Positions 1-12,487 of a stretch of 64,000 nucleotides of DNA are shown piece after piece. The stretch comes from Pisolithus tinctorius (Eukaryota > Basidiomycota > Agaricomycetes > Boletales > Pisolithaceae): the NCBI GenBank assembly GCA_024663395.1, contig JANFAH010000057.1, forward strand, positions 1 through 64,000. The letters run 5' to 3'. Position numbers and translations under genes: made by a program. The notes below the pieces were generated by a model. It was not told the origin of the DNA, did no database searches, and saw only the letters and a list, made by a program, of their open reading frames with translations. Numbering within the stretch: the first letter of the stretch is position 1; every line of letters begins with the position of its first letter.

Positions 1-978
1 TCACCGAGCATATAAGGGACAGGGTCATACCTCCATACGAACTTATCTATCAGCGCCGCCTTGGGGTTATTTGGGAAGTCGAGTGCCGTCTCCTCGCCGC
101 GAAACGGGCATACGTTTTTCAAAATAAAAGCAAATCCGGGGTGCGTCGGGCCAGAGTGGAGGCAATCACGGATAGCTCGGCCATACGGCACGAGGATCTG
201 GAGGATGGAACGAATATTACTGTCCCAAAAATGAACCAAGCCATACGCTGTACAACCGTCATTAGGCGCAGGCTCAAAAACCGCATAATAAATAGCCGTG
301 CAGTCTGTGTTGAAGTCGCCCATTTTGAACAAACTGCTGGCCGCATCCACGCTACACCCGCCACGGGTATGTTTGCCAACGAGAAACTCAAACATGGTCT
401 CCGTAAGTGGAATCTTCTCCGACTCGTCTAGGGCCTTCTCGACCAGTTTCCGGAGGTGGCCAACCGGAGGAACGTCCGTCATGCACCGATTGGTCACCCA
501 CGCGCGAACAAGATCGACGCGGTCGGCTATGGCACGTAGGAGATCAGTGGTCCAGAGGTACGTGGACATTGACTTACGTCGGGGTCGCTTCGCAGACACA
601 TTGAACAAGATAATGACGTGCAACTTCACGTGATCCATATTGAGGGATGATGTGGGAAGTAAGGGGGAAACTTTTCCTTCCAAAAATTCTTTGTCTATCG
701 GCCCAAGCTGGGCTTTAATGTCGTTGAGCGACCGTTCACGCCAAATGACAGGATTCAGCAGCTGAATGAAGGTGAGTAGTGGAGTGCATTGGGAATGCGA
801 GTGTACATGCCTTGTAGGCCTTGACAGCAACCTCGTCTGAATCCAAGAGTTGACAGGCAGCGTCAGAGGCGTGGTCAAGCAACTCTTGGACCTCCGAGAT
901 GTCGTGGGTGATCTGAATGTCACAGATTTGGTACATTTCGGATGATTTCTGAACTAAAAGATAAACGAGTTTGGGCAT
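1..978 (-). pseudogene. Unrecognised family member, copy A, cut by window edge
   Basis: The protein starts MPKLVYLLVQ at 978 and is clearly paralogous to the gene at 6423-8027: both share ITHDIS, DHASDAACQLLDS, KAYKAC and GDFN. About 65 codons in, an insertion of roughly 10 bases near 750-765, relative to the paralogue, shifts the frame. Downstream the homologous frame stays open to the window edge and ends in a segment DPVPYMLG followed by a possible splice donor. So the copy is either frameshifted or has an extra intron. I do not recognise the family and see no known domain. The call as a broken gene is inference; the homology between the two copies is directly visible. Confidence 0.55.
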
Positions 979-1773
979 GGCGTTTCAGCGTTTGGTAGCT
1001 ATGCTGTGGTAGAAGGGTGGTGGCACACCTCTTAGGGGGATTACGCTGGAAGCCCCTATTTCTATCGGTGGTCCAGCCATCTTGTGCGGTGACTCGTCAG
1101 CGCTTTGATCTCCATCCCTCCGTAGCGGCAAAAGGAAAACGGAACTGAAGGGAGGGACCAAGTGATTCGGTGATCGCCTTACAAGTTACTACTGATCCCT
1201 TACTATCCCAAAGTGTTGCCAGCACACTGGCGTTTAGGAATGCGTCGGGGACTCGGGGTGCGGCTGGCTTACACTGCAGTAGATTACTCTAGCAGAGCGA
1301 AGCATCAACGCAGCAACGCTAAACGGTGTTCCCGAGAATAGCATCCATTCCCTGTTCTACTGATACTGCCCACCGCTGACCCTCTGCAAGGGAACCAAAA
1401 TCGGGGGGTTAGAAACTGAGTGGTAGGCGATAGTACACTGTAGACATGCAACCCGCACGTGGGTAAGTGCCATACGGATTGGCATGTCGAAAACACTGGT
1501 GACTGATCAGTTGGTTGAGACATAACCCTAATTTGTGTTGTCCCCCGCATCATGACTGCAGTGAATGGGTGTTTCTGGTCAACTTGGGTTTCGTTAAACT
1601 CGTTCTGATACGGTGTACCTGGGCACAAACTTCGTGTGTAATATATACCTGGCCATGGTTCCAATCAAAAACTTAAGAACACAACCAAGTTTTGTAGACG
1701 GCACAATTTACGGAGGTCCTTGTATCTGTAAGCAGTTGACTGAGCGTCTCCGTGCGAAATTCGCCGCCCGTGA
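979..1773. other. Intergenic, no supported gene
   Basis: This spacer separates the start of copy A from ISA1, so it must hold both divergent promoters. A 119-codon frame on the minus strand (1305-1664) has no family resemblance and no splice continuation, so I do not call it. I see no repeat or RNA gene. Confidence 0.5.
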
Positions 1774-2407
1774 TTGGCCGGCCACCGTCAAGCGGCTCGT
1801 TCATGCTCTTTCATGTTGACTGCACTGGCACGACGACGCCTCCGCCTCCCAGCATTGTCCCTGTGTCATGTCCGCACGGTGGCGTCAGAAAGCTCACGAT
1901 CACCACCAGCACCACCAGCAGTACCGCCGGGCGTGCAACGCGCCCGTCCTAGCCCTCGAGCTACCAAGGCAGTGATTGCCATTGTACGTTGACTTATCTC
2001 CCCATTGCAACCAACCTTCGCTAACGAATCTCAGACCCCTCATGCCGTTCGAAGACTGCAAGATTTGCTCCAAGGTCCTACACCTCGACTCATTCGGATC
2101 GGGGTGCGGAACAAGGGTTGTGCTGGGCTTTCATACCACTTGGACTACGTCGACAAGCCCGGGAAATTTGACGAAGTGGTGGAGCAAGACGGCGTGAAGG
2201 TGTTCATAGACAGCAGGGCGTTGTTTTCTATCATTGGTAGCGAAATGGACTGGAAGGAGGACGCGCTAAGGTGAGTCCCAGACTTTCTAGTCGTTTGAGT
2301 TTGTTAACCAGGGCTGGTTGTAAAGCGCGAAGTTCGTTTTTAATAATCCTAATATCAAGGACGCCTGTGGATGCGGTGAATCATTTACAGTCGGTGCACA
2401 ACCCTAA
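1774..2407 (+). CDS. ISA1: Mitochondrial iron-sulfur assembly protein Isa1
   Basis: A-type iron-sulfur scaffold/carrier of the mitochondrial matrix, needed in yeast for late [4Fe-4S] maturation (aconitase, lipoate synthase). Three exons, 1774-1983, 2035-2270 and 2326-2407, with introns of 51 and 55 bp that restore one frame. The three conserved cysteines are visible: VRNKGCAGLSY in exon 2 and ACGCGES in exon 3, close to the C-terminus VGAQP. The N-terminus is rich in Arg and Ala without acids, as expected of a matrix presequence. The start may be the second ATG at 1813 (MLTALARRRLRL), which would begin the presequence directly; I give the longer form. Family assignment is firm. Confidence 0.93.
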
Positions 2408-2630
2408 TCAGATGTTGTTAGGCCGTCAGGTCAAACACTTTATATCACTACAGCCCACTCAGACAATTCTGTATTTCTAGCACTTCATGCTCATGCAAGT
2501 TATAGATGAAGGTTGGACACGTTCGACTTCACTGCCGTATTACTTTACATCAATGATACGGAATAACAAGGTCCTTTGTTTGGAACCTGAGTCCATCGCT
2601 GCTGCGTTCCTAGACGGGTAGTGCTGTTCA

Positions 2631-5323
2631 TCAATTATCGAGAAATTCCTTTTGAATATCTGCGAACGCAGCAGCTCCGTTACCCAACAAGGCCAACTGA
2701 GTGAGGCATACGGCGGTCTGGCGGTATAACCTGTCCAACAAGGGTTGTGTGGGGTGTCCTTGCGATTCTTTGCGGTCATCAGAACTTACACATCATCAGG
2801 ATCCCGTTGTACGTACGCAAAATAGCTTGATTCAGTTCTGTAGCAAGTGCCACTCTTGCAGATTGTCCGGCGACTTCGGCCGCATCACCTCCAGCCTCAA
2901 GAGGGTCATAATAGGCCATGATTACGGTCATCCGTTTGAAAATCGTCCGGACCTCCGAACGATGTTTGTATTCTGCTTCCAGCTGCTGCCCGTACGTTAC
3001 GGCCCTTTCAAGGGCAGCACCATACTGAGCAGCCGTGGCGGCTGCCAAAGTGGCAGTCGAGGACATTGGGATAGGAGCCGCCCGTACAGTCCCAGGACGA
3101 ACATCAGGACAAACCCTAGACCCGTTAGCGAGGCTGTCCATCCCCATTCCCAACGCTTCATCATCTACGTCCATGTCTGTGCCCTCTTCAAAGGTTCTAG
3201 TGTCGCTGCCATTCAGTGCATCGTCGTGGTGCGGGAACTCGGCGCTCATTCCACATTCCTCCGCTCGCATTTTCTTCTTCATCTCCGCTGCTTCTAACAC
3301 AAGCTCAACAAACTTTCTGCAACGGAGCTTAAAAAGCATGATTCCACTGTCCGCTTCAAGAACAAGTGGGTAATGTGCTCGTGTTTGCGCTAGTGCGGTA
3401 TCGATGTCACCAGCTATAACGGATTGTACGATGTGTGTGCGGACCTCAATGTCGTCGGTTGTTGCTAAGTTGGAGGGTCTGCGGGTAGAAGACGCGGCCA
3501 CGGAGGTGTCTTTTCCCATATCCATTTCCATAGCACGGCCCTGGGTTGAAGTGGATGGTACCACTGGGGCCACTGGCAACAGTGAGGCTGACAGCCCTCC
3601 CCTATTATTGCAGCTGGCCTCGAAAGCGCGAGCTGTGCGAACGTAGCCATGATGAGACAGATACGCAAGTACAAGTTCATTTATCGACATCTTCACGTCC
3701 TCTTCGGGAGCTTCGTGGGAAATACTTTCATTGGGCCATTTGAGGGGAGCAAGCTGGATCTTGGTCCAGGTTTGGTTACGCTGTTGCAGCACGTGGTCTT
3801 CTATGTCGTACTTGAAAGGATCCTGACCAAAGTTTGCTCGGATGGATTCTCCGGTGTGGCACAGTCCAACAGAGGGATAGACATCGCCATCCTTTCCGAC
3901 ATTGTCGAATACAGTACCTGGGTATCAAGATGAAAATATGACGATACTAAAGACGATAAGATCCTACCCAACATGGAGCCGTTCTTGGTGTAAAACACCT
4001 TATTCTGGCAGAAGTCCATACCACAACCAATGATATCTCCCACTGCGTGAGGAGTCACTATCAGTTCTCACGCCTATGAGGATGCTCTGCGCACCTCCGA
4101 ACGTAGTTCCAAAGGTCGTGCCATTCCTGTCCCCAGAGCATATAGTGCCACTGTCACCATGATATCCCCAGGAATTCTTCTCCCATCCTGGTAAGCGGGA
4201 AAGTTTGACATCACGACCTACAAAGCTGTACGTCCAAGTCATTGATTAACCCCGTGTCAAGACACGTTGAGATGCTAACCCAATGCTGACACGGCTGTGA
4301 ACACGACCTCAACGAACGCTCATAGAACGAAAGTACATGCACGCACCTCTTTGAGGCTTTGCCTGTCAACTCGACTTCAAAGTAATATATGCCACATGCA
4401 GAAGGGACGGGAACAATTGTACGAGCAGTGGCAGTGTCTTTCTCAGATGTGGTTGGAGTCCCTAATGAGGGGTAAATCATAAGCTTCCTGTCTACATGTT
4501 TCAGCTCACCCTGATAAACGAGGTCTCTTCCATCGCCCGATACGCTGAGGAGTGCATTCCTGTACTCGTCACACCACCGGGTGGGTAATAACAACGCAGG
4601 CAGGGATGCTGAAACTACGGGAGGCGGGCTTTTGCGCAATTCCCTGGGTGGGCTGGAGTCCTCTTCGTCACTATCGACTGAGGGGGATCTGCGGGATCTG
4701 CTCCCACTAGATGAACTGTCCACTCTAGTAGTCGTCTGTGAGCCGCTTGGGGGAAGTAAAGATGGAGCTTCCGTCTGTAACAGGTCGCGCAGAGCAGAAT
4801 GTTCTAGATAGGCTGGGCGAGGAAATGGCACTGGCTCTGAACTGGTGGTGAGATACGGTGCAGAAGACCTCTGGGTGCTTGGGGCCCTGGATGGGCCAGC
4901 ACCACTTGGTCGTCGAGCACGAGGTGACACCGACGAAGATGACGGACAGGTGGCGTCCGCATTGCGAGCCCCGTCAGCTCTAATCACGCGAGGTTCATAA
5001 GTGGGATAGGGAGCAGTGGTCCCTCGACCGGAGGAGACGGAATGTGCCAAAGGCAGAGCACCAGTCCTTGTCGGCAGGCTTGATGCGACGGTGCTGTTCC
5101 GGCGTACAACATAGGAAGCTCCGAGAGATCTTTGTTCGCCCACTGAAGCGGTTCTTGGCGACCATGCTTGGGTCATGACCCGAGGACGGGGCTGGCCTGT
5201 ACTGATGGAGGAAGGCATAGAAATCACAGACTCTATGTTGCGAGCAGGAGAGGAAGTGATCGTGGCCCGAACTGGGATACTAGAAGACCTGGAGGGTCTA
5301 TTGGACATGTTAGCAACTTCCAC
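2631..5323 (-). CDS. gid1: RanBPM/Gid1-like SPRY-LisH-CTLH protein
   Basis: Scaffold of the GID/CTLH ubiquitin ligase in yeast and animals (Vid30/Gid1, RANBP9/10). Six exons fit one frame: 5323-4347, 4294-4266, 4217-4095, 4042-3968, 3917-2792 and 2730-2631. The first exon encodes a long Ser/Pro/Arg-rich disordered region and then the start of the SPRY domain (YYFEVELTG). SPRY continues through RLPGWEKNSWGYHGD, GDIIGCGMD, FYTKNG and IRANFGQDPF. Then come LisH (LVLAYLSHHGYVRTARAFE), CTLH (VRTHIVQSVIAGDIDTAL) and a C-terminal CRA-like segment ending LYRQTAVCLTQLALLG. Exon 2 is only 29 nt. The last donor is GTGTAAG, chosen because it keeps the conserved tail in frame. The assignment to the Gid1 group rests on domain order. 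Confidence 0.9.
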
Positions 5324-6422
5324 GCCAATGATAGTCCAGGGATGGATCCGCGAGTTTACCAGAACGAAGTCGTCTGCGTAGATCGGAAGACAGGCAGTTT
5401 TAGACGTTGGACAGCAGATGGAGACAAGCAGAGAGGCGCGCGCTCCGTGTCGTGTCGACAGTGCCCTTGGCTCGGACAGATTAGAGTCACGCTGTGGGGA
5501 AATGTCACGGAGTGGTCACATGTCACACCCATGCACATCTGTCATGACGCGTCCACTGACTGACACCCATCCACCATGGTATGTCTGGCAGCATCACGTC
5601 GGCGGACAGATGGTTGACTCAGGCCCGTTCCAGGAACCGTCTATGCGCATCGTACCACCCGCACCGTCCAAATCTGCGTCGCTGAGGGACACCGCTAGCA
5701 GTCTTGGTCTGCATGACACGCTACAGTTTGGTCCGCGAAGCATCGCAGCTGAGACCAAGTCAACTAATGGTCTCCAACACCGTCTTGCTCACGTACGTCC
5801 TTGGTGTTCTTACCCTACTCTATTCTGGTTGATCGGCTCCCCGAAGTGGGAAGAAACGCAAGACAACCTGAAGTTGACCATGTTGCGTGATCTGTATGGC
5901 CTTCATGCACCCGCTCGACTTCTTATGGAGCGCAGAGCGGTGTCCACAGTAGGTCTCTTGTATATGGTCGTTCCGCCGCCCACCGATTGGCTGTCCTCCT
6001 AGAACCCTCATATGCCTGCCTTGCAACGTAGCAACATTCACCTTGACATCTTGATGGGCCGAGATGAAACTCTGGATCCATCAGACTTCTTCCTCGGTAC
6101 GTCTCCGCGATGTCTTATGTATTCATGGCTGACGTACTTCAAGGTATGGAGTCTGGCCCGTCTCTCAACACCCACATGGAGATGGAAAGGAAACTGCAAA
6201 TGTAATCGTAGATTTCTGTACACACCAATCTGATCAGCACGTTATTTGGAAAACTTGGTCGTGTTCAGTTGAGCTCGTGATTGAAATCATGACCAGCTAT
6301 ATATACACGACGAAGTTTATACCCAAGAGCTTCCGTCCATGAAGTGGGCCACCATCAACTACGTAGCGTCGCTTCTCTTGAATAAATCATGAGTAGGCAT
6401 TTTATCAATCGGACGGGTAAGG
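5324..6422. other. Intergenic, no supported gene
   Basis: About 1.1 kb upstream of the gid1-like gene. A 194-codon plus-strand frame at 5418-6002 has irregular composition, no recognisable motif and no plausible splice partners. I see no repeat here. Confidence 0.45.
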
Positions 6423-8027
6423 TCAGCATAAGCAAACAGCAAGGCGAACACGACGAAGAGACATCACTAGATCTGCAAAGCTGGTGTATAGCTTACTGTT
6501 GTCAACAATGAACAATGCAGCCCCGGGACCATACAACTTGGGGTTATGTCCGGAATAACCGACATTAACAGAGTACAAAGACTTTCTTACATCGCGATAT
6601 TCCAACTTCAAAGTGAAGAAATGAACAATACCTTCTGTTAAGAAGCATAAGAACATCCTCTGCACGCAACTCGGCAGAACACTCACAAATATGCTCCCCA
6701 AGCATCCTCAAATCCGCTGAGGTATGCACAGTTGCACACGCTCGAATCAAACGTCGACCTCTGGTCCGTGACTGTCTTCAAATATAACTGAGTAATCGTC
6801 TATTGGGAACGATACCATTCCAAGCAAAGCTCTTACATACCTCTACACCTCTTGAAGAGCATCGAAGCAGACGGCACGAGCTTGGCCAGGAGGGGGAGAA
6901 GTGGTGAAAGACTGACCAGGAGCCGTACATTGGTAATGCGATCCTCCCTTAACTTCAGATCGACATTGATTATATCATGAAGTCCTGACTCATCTCCTGC
7001 GGCTGGGGCCGTTATGGCGGCGAGCGTCATTTCAGTTCCGATACATTAGTAGCCTATGAAGGCGGTTTGGATAACTATGCAACTGAACATAGAACACTCA
7101 CCAAGCACTTAAGGGGCAGGATCATATTCCTATATTAGCTTGTCTATCCGATCCGCGTACCGTCTCCTCGCCGTAAAACGGGCATATGTGATTCGAAAGG
7201 AATACAAAGTCGGGGTGCGTCAAGGCCAACCGGAAGCTATTGTGGATTGGTTGGCAATCCGGCAGGAGGAACCAGAGGATGGAACGAACATTAACGTCCA
7301 AAAAAAAACCCAAGCTATAGTCTGTACCACGGTCATCAGGCACAGGGTCGAAAACCGCACAATAGATAGCCACGTAGTCTGGGTTGAAGTCGCCAATTTT
7401 GAACAAAGTTCTGGCACCATCCACGCTACACGCGCAGCAGAGGATGAGACCTTCAAACATGGTCTTCGTGATAGAAATTTTCCCCGACTCGTCTAGGGGT
7501 GTCTCGACCAATTTCTGGAGGCGTTCAACGGGAGGAACGTTCGTCCTGCATCGACCGATCACCCACGCGCTGACGCGGTCAACTATGATGCATGGAAAGT
7601 CAGTGGCTCGGAGGTACATGGGCATTGATTTACGCCTGGGTTGCTTCGCAGACGAATTGAAGATGACGATGACCCGCAACTTCAGGACACCCACCTCGAG
7701 GACGGATAGGTCAGGTAATAGGGTAGGAGTTTGCCATCGGAAAAACTCATTGTTTATTGGCCCAATCTGCTTCGCAACATCACCAAGCGGCCGGTCATAC
7801 CAAGTGACAGCTATATAAAGGTGAGTAGTGGAAGGTATTGGGAATGCAAGTTTACATGCCTTGTATGCCTTGACAGCAACTGGAACTGAATCCAAGAGTT
7901 GACAGGCAGCGTCAGAAGCGTGGTCAACCAACTTTTGAACGTGTGAGATGTCGTGGGTTATCTCAACCTGCATCTGGTACACCTCGCATGATGTCTGCGG
8001 AACCAAAAGATACGCGATCCGGGGCAT
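6423..8027 (-). pseudogene. Unrecognised family member, copy B, decayed
   Basis: A 301-codon frame (8027-7122) starts MPRIAYLLVP and parallels copy A at 1-978 along its length (ITHDIS, DHASDAACQLLDS, FKIGDFN, CPFYGEET). Near its end the frame homologous to copy A carries two stop codons where copy A reads DKFVWRYDPVPYMLG, and this copy runs into a short unrelated tail. Further minus-strand fragments at 7030-6833 and 6750-6423 (LREDRITNVRLLVSL; HTSADLRMLGEHICECS) look like its old 3' exons, but I could not join them with good splice sites. Copy A is intact where B is broken and the reverse, so each was probably disabled separately. Function unknown. Confidence 0.5.
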
Positions 8028-8337
8028 GGTATTTTAGCGCTTGGTGTAAGTGGTACTGAGGATTCTCCATGTTCCACATGCTGGGGTGGCGGTGGACTCC
8101 GATCCTACTGGTCGAGGTGAGGATTCCTCCTAAAGTTCATGCACATCGGGCAATCCATGTTTCAAGAACTACAAGATGATTTCTGTACCGATCAGATGAA
8201 GTAAACTTGGGCGTGTTCTCGAACTCTTGACTTGAACCATAGCCAGGTAGATCATTTGTTCCGACAAAACAACCAGGTATATATTACACAACGAAGCAAG
8301 TAAACCGTATCAGAATGAGTTCCAAAATGAAATCCAT

Positions 8338-11300
8338 TCACTGCAAGTACTTCGCCGCCTTGATCAGCTCCAGCATCCATCCGAGAGCTATGAAGCCGAA
8401 ACTCTGTGGCCCGTACGAAGCCGGGTTTTCGCGCAGTGCCTCCTCCGCAACGTACCATGCCGCACACGCACGACGAAAATGGTTGGCTATCACCCGGATC
8501 TCTCGATAGAAATCGTCTTCATCCTCTTCCTCATAATAGTACTCATCAAAGTCTTCCTCCTCGTCAAATTCGAGCCCTGTTTCTCTGGCTCGTAGTTCAG
8601 CCCGTACAGCGCGGACAAGCTCATAGGTCTACCGAACATGAGAATTGTGTACTACGAGAATTACAACAACACTTACTTGCCGATTCATGGCTGCGACAGC
8701 TTCCCTACGTCGGTGATGATCCGACCACGTAGCCATGAGTGTCCCACTGACGAGCTCAGCCTCTGTAACCCAAATGTCTTTGTTTTTAGAAAGAGTGTGA
8801 GACTTTGCAATGGCGCTCAGTTGGTCGCAATACTCGTCCAGGAGGTATCGCATTTCGTCGTATAGCTCTGGAGGTGGTTCCTGCAAAGAAGGAAGACCAA
8901 GGCCGTACAGCCCAACTCCACGTAATGCCTGTTCGATCATATCTCCTTGAGAGGGAGAGTCTGCTTGATTCCATTCCCGGGGAGTCCATGGGTTAAGAGG
9001 GACCTTGCGGTACAGCAGTCCGAGCAGTTTCTCGCTGTGGTAAAATTGGTCGGTCATCGAGTCCCGGCCCTCATGTGCCAGGAAGTCGGGCTTGGGCTTA
9101 TTCTTCACTCGTGGTATGTCCTGGAATCTCACAGGTGTTCCCGTTTTTGGAAAGTCGACTGCGTGAGAACCATGCTCTGCAAGTTTCAGGCATTCTTCAC
9201 AGCTCGGATCCTTGAGATCGGCAAATCTTAAATGCATTATTGAGATCTGTCCTACTAGGTCTGACTCGATCTAACAAGATTTTGAGTACGAGACGGGAAG
9301 TATATATCAGACTCACGTAGTCGAAAACAAAGTCTACAACATCCGAAATTCCGCAGGGATGCGGCGTCTGTTTGATTCCAAGCGATTGATACGCTCCGGG
9401 TATGTATTGTCTCACGGGAAGCAGAAGAGGCTACGAGACTCAGTGAGCAGCAGAGTTTGAACAGACGGCGCCTAAGACGTACGTCTAGGATGATATTAAA
9501 GTCGTCCCCATCAAGGTCTCCACCGCCCAGACAAGAAGCCAGTGGTCTGTCACCCCTAGACATTGCTATAGTCAATGATATCCAAACATACGAAGTACTT
9601 ACTTGCACGAAAATACAACTACGTTCGTCAAGTGCTCCAATTGCGGGCGCCTAACTGCAGTTACGAGCTGGACATCGCCTGGATGGATTTGAGGGCTGCG
9701 GGTTATGGCAACACGACCGGTGATCTCCGTCCTGGTGCCCTTCTTCTCATCCAAAACAGTGGCATATATCTCGCCTTCGTCCAGGCAATTCCACTCGTCT
9801 GACACCCCATAAAGCGTGAACGAACCGGGTACAGCAATATGACCCCGATACTTCAGTTCGCGCAATACGTGCGTTTCAGCACAGGCCAACGAATTGAGCA
9901 GCAAGTCACTGTGGTAACCTTCTTCTCCATCTTCCGTCTGGAAGTCTAGATGAAGTACAGTTTTGATGTTCTGGACTAACGACGGCAGTTTAAAAGAAGC
10001 GCCTAGCCCATGCTGCTGAAGTACTCTGGATGCGTCAGTGAGCGAATGGCGGAGGGATTGAGCTTCGGAGATGGCATTTGACTGCAGTCGAAGAATGTAC
10101 TCGCAGCTCGCACCAAGGTGCTCCAGCAGGGCAATGAGGGGTCGGTTGAGGAACATGGCCTTTGGCCGCAGGGAGGTGGCTTGAATATCGAACGTACGGT
10201 TTTCTGGTGCGTCGAATTTGATCTGAGAGGGGCGAAGACAGACCACTTTACCGACCAAAGTGGGATCCTCGACAACCATTCCCTTCGCACCCCCCAAGCG
10301 AAACTGTAAGGCGGCAGGACGGGTACATCTCAGGCCGTATTTCTTGTTTCGCGAATACCCCTTCCAAATGTCACGCAAGAGATCAGTAGATATTGGACTG
10401 CATCCATCCGTCATAACAGTTCCCGACGGTGACTTCCTGTCGTCAATTTTCCGAATCTCGTCGGGTTGAATAACTACCGATGGGTCGGTAGCAGAAAACG
10501 CCTGAGACCAGCGGGCTCCAAGTCTCGCCGGCTGATATAGGAGTTGCGAGAAGTCTCCCTGAAAGAAGTTATGTCAATGGTGTGGTCAAATAGTACTTAG
10601 AAAACGTACCAGGCTCTTCCTGATAGCCTCAGCGTCCCACGATTTACCATCTCCATCTCTAAACGGTACGACAAACCACATGGAATGTTCGCGGAGGCCG
10701 CTCATCGAATAACCAAGGAATTGAAACGTCCGTCCCGCTACCCGACAGCCGTTGATCAAGACCGGGCGGTAACGACTCGCTAGTAGTTCATTGATGGACG
10801 TTTCGAAATCTCCTCGTAGCTTCGAGCGGTTCTCATCTTGAAAGGAAACACGAAGGAAATGTTCACTGCTTCCGAAGCGGCGAAGAACGCTGTTTGACTG
10901 ATCAGCATTTGGACCCTCCAAGATGTGTCTAGTCGGCGTCAAAACCAATTGGAAGGTATACGAAGGGGCAGACTTCGATGGTTGAAGTCTCCCCCTTGGT
11001 CTCTGCTGTTCTGCGATGTAATCAAGGCGAGCTTGCCTGAGACGCGCAGCCAAAGAAGGGTCAGCCGCATTCCGGCGACGTCTCCTACGACGGCGGCGAC
11101 GTGCCGAGCCCTCTTCTTCCAAATCAGCTACAAATCTTCGTAGTATGGTCGCGGCGTCGTCCTGGGAAGCCTCGGAAAACTCGGTCAACGGATCCTGCAA
11201 AGACATCACTTCCCCGATGGTAATAACACGGTTTGTAATTGCCTTCTCTACCTCAAAGGCGACTTCAAAAGGAAGACTCGCAAGAAAATCGTCGAGAGCA

Positions 11301-12199
11301 CCCTCACTGTATGAGGTATCGCTTTGGATAACGGGTATGTCGGATAATGGGGTGTAATTTATTCGCAGCCTGTACTGGCAAGCGTGGAGAAACGCGTCGC
11401 GATCATTGCGACTGTTGAATGTACACATCAAGCTGAAACAGCCTGGAGGCATCGCCTTGTCTATGAACAGGCCTTGGGCGCGTGACACCTTGGTATCACC
11501 CAAAAGCCCCGTCTTCTCCACTTTGAAGAGCGGAAACGTGGTTGCCCGAAGGAAAAGCACGAGGGAGTTCGTCGTATCACTTCCCCGAATGTCGCTCAAG
11601 CAGTTAGGCGGGTACCAAGCAGAAACTGCAGCATCCGATGACAAAGTCATGCCTAGCATCGAGACGATGTCGTCAGAGTCAGACCCGGGATGTCGTCGTT
11701 GCTTGCGAAGTGTTAAGCGGATCTGACGTCGCTCCAGATCGCAAGCAACTTCGGCATCCCCTTCCGCTGTGCATTCGGCAACGAACTTCCCATCTGCAAG
11801 AAAGTGGCCGAAAGCGAACTGAGTCAAATGATACGGTTTTCCCTCTTCTATCAGTCTCTCTCGTTCCCTTTGCAATTCCAGCGGGTCTTGCCAAGGTGTA
11901 GAGCTGAGCTGAGTGATCTTCTCAGGGGTAATGGGCTTCGTACTGTGTTTGAAACGAATGCGAGCACCTTTGACAGTGACTCCGGACGAGCCGTAGGAGC
12001 GCAGGAAGGTCTCGCCGGCTGAGGCTGTTGGGAGAGCAAGAATCCCAACGCCACCCCGTGAGTCATGTTTGCGGAAAATAGTGACGTCGAAGTTTAGAGG
12101 GTCTTCGGGAAAGGGTGGCTTATGAAGAATCTTTGCCAGCTCGATTTTGACGTCGTCTGCCCTTGCAGGAAGGGCCACTTGGGTCATAAAGATATTCAT
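8338..12199 (-). CDS. RNA-dependent RNA polymerase, RNAi type
   Basis: Eukaryotic cell-encoded RdRP (QDE-1/Rrf/RDR family), which makes double-stranded RNA for small-RNA silencing. Six exons fit one frame: 12199-10610, 10558-9603, 9555-9483, 9430 to about 9312, 9246-8677 and 8628-8338. The catalytic double-psi barrel is complete: PARLGARWSQAFSAT, TDGCSPIS, RLGGAKGMV, RGHIAVPGSFTLYGVSDE, GRVAITRSPQIHPGD and the metal-binding GGDLDGDDF, followed by HAVDFPKTG. The N-terminus (IFMTQVALPA...) resembles the RRM-like fold seen in fungal RdRPs. The C-terminus has a strongly acidic Glu/Asp/Tyr tract. I start at ATG 12199; a GTG frame extension upstream looks like 5' UTR intron. All catalytic aspartates are present, so it is probably active. 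Confidence 0.93.
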
Positions 12200-12487
12200 C
12201 TGGAAGATGGTGTAACGAGGAGATGGCGTCTGCGAAGGTGACACTCACCGTATCAATCAATCACCAGCGATACACGACAAAGAGTTGTGCTACGTGGGCC
12301 TTATAATGACCCCCGAGCCACAGCATTTTCCCCACTGATTAGAGATGTCGATAGGAGATAAGGTTATCGATGGGATGACAGAAACCTTCCAGAAAACGCG
12401 ATCGGTCCACAGCAAAGGGAGTAATAAAGGTGCCTATTAATCACTTACATGAGATATACAATCACACAGCGGATTATTGTAATATAG

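Noticed and set aside
2701..3646. Plus-strand frames of 198, 112 and 80 codons
   Set aside because: They are antisense to the last large exon of the gid1-like gene, which carries clear LisH and CTLH motifs on the minus strand.
5418..6002. 194-codon plus-strand frame
   Set aside because: No family pattern, irregular composition and no splice context; long frames arise by chance at this GC content.
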